In this document: piece by piece, positions 24,828-31,699 of the stretch
Numbering within the stretch: position 1 is the first letter of the stretch
How the letters are laid out: every line of letters starts with the position of its first letter
NCBI GenBank assembly: GCA_963818855.1
Contig: CAWFUH010000006.1
Location: 496,001 to 560,000 of the forward strand
DNA: 64,000 bases
Source: Bog-159 sp963818855
GTDB taxonomy: Bacteria > Acidobacteriota > Terriglobia > Bryobacterales > Bryobacteraceae
Reading direction: 5' to 3'
Program-made: the position numbers and the translations under genes
Notes under the pieces: generated by a model
What the model saw: only the letters and a program-made list of their open reading frames with translations
Database searches by the model: none
What the model was told of the DNA's origin: nothing

Positions 24828-25819
24828 TTCTCGATTTTATATTCCTTGAGCTTGCGGTAGAGTGTGGTGCGGCCGATACCCAGCAATTGGGCTGCTTTGG
24901 CGCGGTCGCCGTGCGTAGTCTCCAAGGCCCTCAAGATGGTTTCCTTTTCGACGGTGGCCAGAAACAGCCCATGGGGGCGCGGCGGCGTGTGCAGCAGCGG
25001 CAGGGACGCGGTTTCCGAACCAGCAGCCACCGCCGAAGCCAGCGGCGGATCGGATGCCCGGTGATTCTGTAAAGACGACGGCAGGTCCGCGATGTGCAGC
25101 CACGGGCCGGTATTCAACGCCACCATGCGTTCGATCGAATTCTGTAGTTCGCGGACGTTGCCCGGCCAATCGTAATTCATCATGGCTTCGAGCGTATCCG
25201 GCGTCAGTTGATGACTCACGCCGAATCGGCGCAGGAAAAAATCGATTAGCTCCGGAATATCCCCTCTCCGGTCCCGTAGCGCCGGCAACCGCAGGCTGAC
25301 GATATTCAGCCGGTAATACAGATCCTGGCGAAAGGTTCCCCGCGCCGAATCGCGCGCCAGATCGTGATGCGTAGCCGCGATCACCCGGATGTTCGCCTTA
25401 TGCTGCTTCAACGAGCCGACCGGACGGAACTCGTGCTCCTGCAGCAGACGCAGCAGCTTCACCTGCATCTCAAGCGGTAGATCGCCGATCTCGTCGAAAA
25501 AGGCTGTACCGCCATCCGCTACCTCGATCAGGCCCCGCTTGGCTTCCATTGCGCCTGTAAAGGCGCCTCTGGTATGCCCGAACAACTCGCTTTCGACCAG
25601 CGGCCCGACCAACGCACCGCAGTCGATGGGCACAAACTCGCCGGCCGGATTGGCGTCGTGGATGGCGCGCGCCACCACCTCCTTGCCAGTGCCGCTTTCG
25701 CCCAACAGAAGGACAGGCGCGCCGGATCTTCCGAGTTTTTCGATGAGCCGGCGGATCTCGCAGATCTGCGGCGACTGTCCCACCAGGCTGTGAGACCAGC
25801 CGTAATCGCCACGCTGCAT
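24824..25819 (-). CDS. Sigma-54 enhancer-binding protein without receiver domain
   Basis: A 331-residue AAA+ transcription activator. Walker A GESGTGKE is near residue 40, GAFTGA is the sigma-54 contact loop, ADGGTAFFDEIGDLP is Walker B, and the C-terminal Fis-type HTH is THGDRAKAAQLLGIGRTTLYRKL. There is no response-regulator, GAF or PAS domain; only about 20 residues precede the AAA+ domain, so it may be constitutive or controlled by another protein. It is translationally coupled to the glycosyltransferase. TATAAT lies 11 bases before the ATG but overlaps the end of rlpA, so it may be fortuitous. Confidence 0.92.
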   Translation of the reverse strand: MQRGDYGWSHSLVGQSPQICEIRRLIEKLGRSGAPVLLLGESGTGKEVVARAIHDANPAGEFVPIDCGALVGPLVESELFGHTRGAFTGAMEAKRGLIEVADGGTAFFDEIGDLPLEMQVKLLRLLQEHEFRPVGSLKQHKANIRVIAATHHDLARDSARGTFRQDLYYRLNIVSLRLPALRDRRGDIPELIDFFLRRFGVSHQLTPDTLEAMMNYDWPGNVRELQNSIERMVALNTGPWLHIADLPSSLQNHRASDPPLASAVAAGSETASLPLLHTPPRPHGLFLATVEKETILRALETTHGDRAKAAQLLGIGRTTLYRKLKEYKIEN

Positions 25820-25831
25820 GGGCTGCTTAGA

Positions 25832-26539
25832 TTATACAGAATCCAAGCGAACCACGAAGGTTGTAGTGATCGAGCTGTTCTCGCCGCGAATACGGCTCGC
25901 CAGTGCGACGGCGCCATCCTGGGTCGATTCCATGCCCACCACGACGTGCCATAAGCCTGGCGTGTCCGTACGCTCGACCAGCCGGGCCTGTCCGTATTTC
26001 GCTTCCATGAGGAGGCGCAGCCGCTCGGCATTTTCGCGGTTCCGGAACGCGCCCACCTGCACGCCGAAGTGCGCGGGCGCCAGTGGAGCGGGCGCGCTCA
26101 GAACCTCCAGCCGCACACGGGCGGTTCCCGGACCGATCATCTCGATGGCGCGCGCCGCCGCGTGCGACAGGTCGATGATCCGCCCATCCACGAACGGGCC
26201 GCGATCGTTGATGCGCACATCCACGGTTTTGTCGTTATCCAGATCATGTACGCGCACCATGGTTCCGAACGCCAGGGTCTTGTGCGCGGCGGTCATCTGC
26301 TCCATGTCGTAGATGTCGCCGGAGGCCGCGGCCCGTCCATGAAAGGGGTAACCGTACCAGCTCGCCACGCCGGTTTCGCCGGATTCAGCCGTAGGTGGCG
26401 TGACCGTCGCCGGCGCGGGCGTTTCGGCCGGGACAGGGGCAGACGGTGCAGGCGGCAGCGGCCCTTGCGCGACCTTGTGGCGATGGCAGCCGGAAAGCAG
26501 AACTGTCACCGCAGCCGCGGCCAACAGCATCTTGCGCAT
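25832..26539 (-). CDS. rlpA: RlpA-like septal-ring lipoprotein
   Basis: About 235 residues: lipoprotein signal with lipobox LLSGC, a proline-rich linker, a double-psi beta-barrel RlpA domain (GVASWYGYPFHGRAAASGD, TLAFGTMVRVHDLDN and VRINDRGPF, which contains the catalytic-type Asp), and a C-terminal SPOR domain (FGVQVGAFRNRENAERL). RlpA proteins cut denuded peptidoglycan strands at the division septum. The ATG at 26539 follows AGGA by 10 bases; the longer frame adds six residues. It ends 12 bases before the sigma-54 activator and may share its transcript. Confidence 0.9.
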   Translation of the reverse strand: MRKMLLAAAAVTVLLSGCHRHKVAQGPLPPAPSAPVPAETPAPATVTPPTAESGETGVASWYGYPFHGRAAASGDIYDMEQMTAAHKTLAFGTMVRVHDLDNDKTVDVRINDRGPFVDGRIIDLSHAAARAIEMIGPGTARVRLEVLSAPAPLAPAHFGVQVGAFRNRENAERLRLLMEAKYGQARLVERTDTPGLWHVVVGMESTQDGAVALASRIRGENSSITTTFVVRLDSV

Positions 26540-26582
26540 CTGCTGTGATCCTAGCACGGCCGAACATTGCTTATTTGCACGC

Positions 26583-27956
26583 TTACTTGTACACGTCGTG
26601 CTTCAAATCGTCCGGCAAATCGGTCAAGCGTCCCAACATCTCGTACACCCGGGCCACGGCCTGGTCCACGATGCGCTCGCCCGTGCCAGGCTCGACCCAG
26701 GTGCTGGCGCTGGCCGCGCCGTAGCCGCCGCGCGACGCTGCCAGGATCGTCGGAAAATAGCCGTCATAGCCATTCGTATACCCCAGCAGCAGCGCGTGCG
26801 GCACCGGGCAGCGGTCCCGCCAATTCGTTTGAAAATCGACGAACGGTTCGCCCGGCATGGTCATTAAGGCGATGTTCCGGTCGATCAGCACTGTCGTGAC
26901 CGGCAACTGAATCTCGGGCACGATGCGCGCCCCGTAAACTTCCAGTCCGTCCGGCCCCAGGAACTTCGTCAGCGCGGCACGAAACTTATCGATGTCCCAG
27001 CGCAAGTGCACGGTGAGCGTCGCTTCCCTGAAGTCGATGCTGGAATCGTCTATCGCCTGCGGGTGAATCTCCTTGGCGACCCTGGCCGCCTCCTGCCCCA
27101 GTCGTTCGCCGGTCCAATCACGGCGGCCAACTGCGTCCTGTTCGAGCGGCGTGACGGCATAGTACGGATTGATATCGCCCGGCGCGCCTTGCAGGAAGAA
27201 ACTCTCGACCTGCCCGCCCAGTTCCTGCTCCACCACGCGATTCATCACGCCCGGATAATCGGCGGAGTAGCGCAGGTGATCGGCGCCGAAAACCACCGGA
27301 TGGCAGGCGTAATTGGTGAGCACCGCGAGCGGCGTGCCGTCTGCGCGGTCGATTCGCAAAACCGTGACCGTGGGGTCAACCGGCGCAGTGGGGATGCGCG
27401 TCAGGTTGCGTTCAAACCAGCTCACCGAGCCGTCCGGGTTCACTCGCAGGCGATTGTGTCCGATGTAGACCGCGCCCGTTCCCACGCCCAGGCGCGCCGC
27501 CTGCAGGCTGCCGGCAGCTTCCGCAATGGCATGCGCGATTTTGTCCAACGCGGCCTGCTCCCACGGCGGCGGCGCGTTGCGGTACTCGTCCCGGATCACA
27601 GGGCCGCTGTGCGTGTGCGAGGCGGCCACCAGCAGGCACGCGATGCCGCTCGATTGCTGGGCTGCTGCGCGCAGCCGGGCCAAAGACGACGGTCCGAAGC
27701 TGCGGCCCAGATCGAGCGTGACCAGCGCCAGCCGGCGGGATGATTTCTCCGGCCCCGCCTCCAGCACGAGCACGCGCGCGTAAAGCGGATCGAGCGTGCC
27801 GGTGGCGGGCTGACGCCGATTCTCATATCCCCACATCAGTTCGCCGGGGGGTGGGGTAATGTCGACGCGCGCCACGCCCGCGCGCAGGGTCGCGCCGGCC
27901 AAGTTGCGCGATGCAAGGGTCAACAAGAACGCTAGAGCCAGACTTGGTATCCGCAT
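26583..27956 (-). CDS. Exported neutral-ceramidase-like protein
   Basis: A 457-residue exported protein with signal peptide MRIPSLALAFLLTLASRNLAG, related to the N-terminal domain of neutral/alkaline non-lysosomal ceramidases. It keeps the domain opening GVARVDITPPPGELMWGY, the zinc-site motif ASHTHSGP (H114, H116) and NYACHPV. The ceramidase nucleophile region, usually GDVSPN, reads GAPGDINPYY here with no serine, so amide cleavage by the classical mechanism is unlikely. Starting at ATG 27956 gives the signal peptide; the longer frame to 28142 runs through the divergent Smr gene and is rejected. The substrate is unknown. Confidence 0.82.
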   Translation of the reverse strand: MRIPSLALAFLLTLASRNLAGATLRAGVARVDITPPPGELMWGYENRRQPATGTLDPLYARVLVLEAGPEKSSRRLALVTLDLGRSFGPSSLARLRAAAQQSSGIACLLVAASHTHSGPVIRDEYRNAPPPWEQAALDKIAHAIAEAAGSLQAARLGVGTGAVYIGHNRLRVNPDGSVSWFERNLTRIPTAPVDPTVTVLRIDRADGTPLAVLTNYACHPVVFGADHLRYSADYPGVMNRVVEQELGGQVESFFLQGAPGDINPYYAVTPLEQDAVGRRDWTGERLGQEAARVAKEIHPQAIDDSSIDFREATLTVHLRWDIDKFRAALTKFLGPDGLEVYGARIVPEIQLPVTTVLIDRNIALMTMPGEPFVDFQTNWRDRCPVPHALLLGYTNGYDGYFPTILAASRGGYGAASASTWVEPGTGERIVDQAVARVYEMLGRLTDLPDDLKHDVYK

Positions 27957-27983
27957 AATGCACCGACCGTATAAGCTTATAGC

Positions 27984-28277
27984 ATGGCGGATGATTTTGC
28001 GGATTCCGGCGAACCCATAGCCATCCCCGTCACCGATGTTTTCGATTTGCACAGCGTGCCGCCGCGCGACGTGAAGGGAGTGGTGGAGGCCTACCTGGAG
28101 GAGGCGCACCGCCTTGGATTCCGGGCAGTGCGGATCATTCACGGCCGCGGGATCGGGGTGCAGCGCGAAGTCGTGCGCGGGGTGCTGGCGCGTACGAGCT
28201 ACGTGGTCGCGTACGGCGACGCGCCACTCGAAGCCGGCGGATGGGGTGCCACTATCGCCTCGCTCGCCCGAGAATGA
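27984..28277 (+). CDS. Smr-domain protein
   Basis: A 97-residue stand-alone Smr (small MutS-related) domain: FDLHSVPPRDVKGVVEAYLE holds the DLH motif and RIIHGRGIGVQREVVRGVL the HGRG motif. Smr domains are nicking nucleases or RNA endonucleases, recently tied to ribosome rescue. The start ATG has no Shine-Dalgarno; TAAGCT ends 6 bases upstream, as for a leaderless transcript. It diverges from the ceramidase-like gene 27 bases away and converges on the aldehyde dehydrogenase gene with 1 base between stops. Confidence 0.88.
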   Translation: MADDFADSGEPIAIPVTDVFDLHSVPPRDVKGVVEAYLEEAHRLGFRAVRIIHGRGIGVQREVVRGVLARTSYVVAYGDAPLEAGGWGATIASLARE

Positions 28278-28278
28278 C

Positions 28279-29706
28279 TCAGCTTCCGATCAGAAAATCG
28301 GTCACCCGCTTAGCCAACGTTCCGTAAGGCGGCCGTAACAATCCGAGCGTGGTGAAGCGGCTCTGCAGGAACACGCCTTTCTTCTTCGAAAACGTCAGGA
28401 AGCCGTCGAATCCATGATACGATCCCATACCGCTGGCGCCTACGCCGCCGAAGGGCAGGTCGTTCTGTGCGATGTGCAGGATCGTGTCATTTACCGTGAC
28501 GCCGCCCGATGTGGTGCGCGCCAGCAGTGACTCCACGCGCTGCGAGTTGTTATCAAAATAATAAAGCGCCAACGGACGCGGCCTTGCGTTCACATACTCG
28601 ATAGCTTCATCGAGCGACCGGTAAGTGACCACCGGCAAGACCGGACCGAAGATTTCTTCCCGCATCACACTCATCTGGTCGCTCACGTTCCACAGTAACG
28701 TAGGCGGAAAGACGCGGTTCTGTTCGTTGGCGGATTCGTGCGCCGGATTGATCTGCAACGCTTCTGCGCCCTTGCACGCGGCATCCTGAACCAAACCGTG
28801 CAGCCTTTGATAGTGATCGCGATTGACGATGCGCGTGAAGTCCGGATTGTCCACCAGCCGCGGATACATCCTGGTGGCGGCTTCGGCAGCCAGCCGCACA
28901 AATTCGTCGCGCGCGCCGGCTTCCACCAGCACGTAATCCGGCGCAATGCAAGTCTGGCCGGCATTGTACAGCTTGCCCGCCATGATTCGCTCGGCGGCGG
29001 TTGACGCTTGAAATTCGGGATGCACCAGCGCGGGTGACTTGCCACCCAGTTCCAGGGTTACCGGCGTCAGGTTTTCGCTGGCCGCGCGCATGATCAGCTT
29101 GCCCACGCGGGTGGATCCGGTGAATAGCAAATGATCGAACGGCAGCGCCGCAAACAGCGCGCCGGTTTCATGCCCGCCGGTTACCACGGTGACGTAATCG
29201 GCCGGGAACAGTTCGGATATCAGGCGCGCGATCAGGTCCGCCGTGCGCGGTGCGAGTTCGGACGGCTTCAGCGTCACGTGATTTCCGGCGGCTAGCGCGC
29301 TGACCAGCGGCGAGAGACTCAACAGCAAGGGATAGTTCCACGCGCCGATGATGCCCACTACGCCGAGCGGCTGATACACCACGCGCGCGCGCCCCGGCAG
29401 AAACTGCCAGCCCGCCGCCGCCGGACGCGGACGCATCCATTGCGGCAAATGGCGAACGGCGTGGCGGATGGTATCGACCAGCGGGAAAACCTCCAGCAGG
29501 AGGGTCTCCTGCCTGGCGCGGCCGCCGAAGTCCTCTGAAATGGCACGGACGAATTCCTCGCGTCGGGCGCGCACGGCCTGCAGCAAGGCACTGAGCGCCT
29601 TCGTGCGCCGCGCGGCATCGGGCGGTTGGTGCGCAAACGCCGTGCGCTGTGTGGACAGAGCCGCGGTTAACTCGACCTGTTCGTTACTGATGCTGGTTGT
29701 GCTCGT
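28279..29706 (-). CDS. Aldehyde dehydrogenase, coniferyl-aldehyde type, probable ACG start
   Basis: NAD(P)-dependent aldehyde dehydrogenase of the class-3-like, coniferyl-aldehyde group. It shows VGIIGAWNYPLLLSLSPL, LFTGSTRVGK, catalytic Glu in LELGGKSPAL, catalytic Cys in NAGQTCIAPDY, EEIFGPVLPV and NDLPFGGVGASGMG, with the hydrophobic C-terminal tail typical of this group. The first ATG/GTG/TTG in frame is TTG 29586, but family-like sequence (SISNEQVELTAALSTQRTAF) continues in frame upstream to a stop at 29716. The best start is ACG at 29706, 8 bases after a perfect TATAAT, giving 475 residues, the normal length. Either ACG initiates or an ATG has mutated. Confidence 0.85.
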   Translation of the reverse strand, partial: TSTTSISNEQVELTAALSTQRTAFAHQPPDAARRTKALSALLQAVRARREEFVRAISEDFGGRARQETLLLEVFPLVDTIRHAVRHLPQWMRPRPAAAGWQFLPGRARVVYQPLGVVGIIGAWNYPLLLSLSPLVSALAAGNHVTLKPSELAPRTADLIARLISELFPADYVTVVTGGHETGALFAALPFDHLLFTGSTRVGKLIMRAASENLTPVTLELGGKSPALVHPEFQASTAAERIMAGKLYNAGQTCIAPDYVLVEAGARDEFVRLAAEAATRMYPRLVDNPDFTRIVNRDHYQRLHGLVQDAACKGAEALQINPAHESANEQNRVFPPTLLWNVSDQMSVMREEIFGPVLPVVTYRSLDEAIEYVNARPRPLALYYFDNNSQRVESLLARTTSGGVTVNDTILHIAQNDLPFGGVGASGMGSYHGFDGFLTFSKKKGVFLQSRFTTLGLLRPPYGTLAKRVTDFLIGS

Positions 29707-29714
29707 AAGTGAGG

Positions 29715-29720
29715 ATTATA
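29715..29720 (-). promoter_or_regulatory. TATAAT -10 box of the aldehyde dehydrogenase gene
   Basis: Perfect -10 consensus on the minus strand, 8 bases before the ACG codon at 29706. No good -35 box is seen at 16-18 bases. It lies between divergent genes. Confidence 0.5.
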
Positions 29721-29757
29721 GCGCTCTCAGGCGCCGTCGTGTGATTCTATATAACTT

Positions 29758-30234
29758 ATGCAGGCACGTCCCGCCCGGCCGGAGGATGCCGCCGCAATCG
29801 CGCGCATCTACAACCAGGGCATCGCGGATCGAACGGCTACTTTTGAAACCAGGGATCGCACCCCAGCCGAGATTCGCGCCTGGTTCGACGGCACGCATCC
29901 GCTGCTGGTGGTGGAGGAAGATGGCGGGGTGGTGGCTTTTGCGGCAACGTTCGCATATCGGCCGCGGGCCTGCTACGCCGGCATCGCGGAAACGTCGGTC
30001 TACGTGGATCGCGCGTTCCGCCGGCAGGGCGCGGGGCGACTGGCGCTGGAGTCGCTTATGACCGCCGCCGCCGCTGCCGGGTTCTGGAAACTGCTTTCAC
30101 GCATCTTCGTGGAGAACGCAGCCAGCCGGCGGCTGGTGGCTTCGCTGGGCTTCCGCGAGGTGGGGATTTACGAGAGGCACGGGCAACTCGACGGCGTGTG
30201 GCGCGACGTAGTAATCGTGGAGAAGTTGCTGTAA
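29758..30234 (+). CDS. GNAT acetyltransferase, phosphinothricin/arsinothricin type
   Basis: A 158-residue N-acetyltransferase of the PAT/ArsN1 branch of GNAT. IYNQGIADRTATFETRDRT, EIRAWFDGTHPLLVVEEDGGVVAF and the acetyl-CoA loop VDRAFRRQGAGRLALESLM are diagnostic, followed by FVENAASRRLVASLGFREVG and GVWRDVVIVEKLL. Family members acetylate phosphinothricin, methionine sulfoximine or arsinothricin; which one cannot be decided from sequence, and no ars genes are nearby. The ATG has no ribosome site, and TATATA lies 4 bases upstream. Confidence 0.88.
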   Translation: MQARPARPEDAAAIARIYNQGIADRTATFETRDRTPAEIRAWFDGTHPLLVVEEDGGVVAFAATFAYRPRACYAGIAETSVYVDRAFRRQGAGRLALESLMTAAAAAGFWKLLSRIFVENAASRRLVASLGFREVGIYERHGQLDGVWRDVVIVEKLL

Positions 30235-30245
30235 TCAGGCGGATG

Positions 30246-30719
30246 TCAGATGTTGAAGCTCACCGAGGGTCCATGCGCTTCAATTTCCTTCGCTTTATCG
30301 ACTTCCCGAATCACGTCCGCCAGCGTAGTGCTGTCTAAAATGTGGGCAACCGCATCGCGCACCCGGCGCATCACGATCCGCGTGCCGCAGGTATGCTCAT
30401 CCTGGCACTCGTCGCAACGCCGGTAGTTGGTCTCGCGCGCGCATGGCAGCGGCGCAAGGGGGCCCTCAATCATGCGGATCACCGATCCCACGGTGATATC
30501 TTCGGGCGGCCGGCTCAACTCGTATCCGCCCGCGCGCCCTTTCTTGCTCATCACCACACCGCGATTCCGCAACTCTAAGAGAATCGCCTGCAAGAACTTC
30601 AATGGGATGGATTCCTCGGTGGCCACCGAGTGAACCAGAATTGGGCCCTCGCCGTAATGCCGGCTCAACGAATAGAGAGCTTCCAGGGCGTACTTCGTCT
30701 TCTTGGAGATCGTGCGCAA
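30246..30719 (-). CDS. Rrf2-family transcription regulator with four-cysteine cluster site
   Basis: A 157-residue Rrf2-type regulator. The winged HTH is at residues 1-70 (MRTISKKTKYALEALYSLSR, IPLKFLQAILLELRNRGVV, KGRAGGYELSRP). C93, C102, C105 and C111 sit where IscR/NsrR proteins bind an Fe-S cluster; four cysteines (CX8CX2CX5C) is one more than in IscR. It may therefore sense iron-sulfur, oxidative or nitrosative conditions. Start is TTG 30719 with GAGGA 7 bases upstream. A 20-base palindrome overlaps that ribosome site, which suggests autoregulation. It ends 11 bases from the opposing GNAT gene; the exporter diverges upstream. Confidence 0.9.
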   Translation of the reverse strand: MRTISKKTKYALEALYSLSRHYGEGPILVHSVATEESIPLKFLQAILLELRNRGVVMSKKGRAGGYELSRPPEDITVGSVIRMIEGPLAPLPCARETNYRRCDECQDEHTCGTRIVMRRVRDAVAHILDSTTLADVIREVDKAKEIEAHGPSVSFNI

Positions 30720-30724
30720 AGAAA

Positions 30725-30744
30725 ATCCTCGATATTTCTAGGAT
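30725..30744. promoter_or_regulatory. Palindromic operator of the Rrf2 gene
   Basis: ATCCTCGATATTTCTAGGAT, a 20-base dyad with 8 of 10 base pairs symmetrical (arms ATCCT and AGGAT). It covers the Shine-Dalgarno of the Rrf2 gene and lies 47 bases before the divergent exporter gene, so one site could control both. The length and spacing suit an Rrf2 dimer. Confidence 0.6.
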
Positions 30745-30791
30745 ACGCGAGAGTGAGTGCCTTTGTATAGCCTGATACGCTGGTACATCTC

Positions 30792-31655
30792 GTGCTAGAC
30801 CGACGCGTTACTAACTGGCTCCTGCTGATGGCCGCCGCCTTTCTGTTCTCTACCGGCGGCGCGGCCATTAAGGCCATGTCCCTGACCCCGTGGCAGATTG
30901 CCAGTTTTCGTTCGGGGATTGCCGCGCTGGCGCTGGCCGCGTTCGTCCCGGACGGGCGGCGTCACTGGCGCTGGTCGCTCGTGCCGGTAGCCGCAGCCTA
31001 CGCCGTCACGCTGATCTCTTTCACGCTGGCAACCCGGATGACCACCTCGGCGAACGCCATTTTCCTGCAATCCACCGCGCCCCTATATCTGCTTCTGATC
31101 GGGCCGCTCTTGCTCAAGGAACCTCTCACCCGCTCCGATCTGCTGTTTCTGGGGGCAGTGGCGGCGGGCATGATACTGTGTTTCGCCTCGGCGCAACCAG
31201 CCATGGCCACGGCTCCCGATCCGCGCACGGGCAACTTATGGGGCGCGGCTTCCGGCTTGAGCTGGGCGCTTACGGTTTCGGGCCTGCGTTGGCTGGGACG
31301 GCGGCTAGAGGCGTCCAATGCCGCTACCGCGACGGTGGTGCTGGGCAATCTGATGGCCTGCTTAGTAACTCTCCCGAAGGCGCTTCCCGTTTCCCACGCC
31401 GGCTTACTCAATCTCGGCGTGCTCTTCTATCTCGGTGTATTTCAGATCGGGCTGGCCTATCTGTTTGTGACCCGCGCGATCCGGCACGTGCCGGCCTTTG
31501 AGGCCACCACCGTCCTGCTGCTCGAACCGGCGCTGAATCCAGTGTGGGTATGGCTGGTGCAGGGTGAACAGCCGGCAGCCAACTCGGTGGCCGGCGGCGT
31601 GCTGATCCTTTCCGCTACGCTGGCGAACGCGTGGTGGCAGAGCCGGCGCAGATAG
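30792..31655 (+). CDS. EamA/DMT-family exporter
   Basis: A 287-residue drug/metabolite transporter with ten predicted membrane helices in two EamA repeats: MAAAFLFSTGGAAIKAMSLTPWQIASFRS opens the first, GAASGLSWALTVSGLRWLGR the second. RhaT/YdcZ-like members export amino acids or metabolites; the substrate is unknown. GTG start at 30792. It is divergent from the Rrf2 regulator, whose palindrome lies in the shared spacer, so control by that regulator is plausible. The stop lies upstream of the kinase promoter. Confidence 0.9.
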   Translation: MLDRRVTNWLLLMAAAFLFSTGGAAIKAMSLTPWQIASFRSGIAALALAAFVPDGRRHWRWSLVPVAAAYAVTLISFTLATRMTTSANAIFLQSTAPLYLLLIGPLLLKEPLTRSDLLFLGAVAAGMILCFASAQPAMATAPDPRTGNLWGAASGLSWALTVSGLRWLGRRLEASNAATATVVLGNLMACLVTLPKALPVSHAGLLNLGVLFYLGVFQIGLAYLFVTRAIRHVPAFEATTVLLLEPALNPVWVWLVQGEQPAANSVAGGVLILSATLANAWWQSRRR

Positions 31656-31699
31656 CGCGGCCATTCCGGCTGCGCGGTATAATCTCACTAGCCGCGCCA

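Noticed and set aside
25831..25836. TATAAT upstream of the sigma-54 activator
   Set aside because: It is made by the last Val codon and stop of rlpA and has no -35 box; probably chance.
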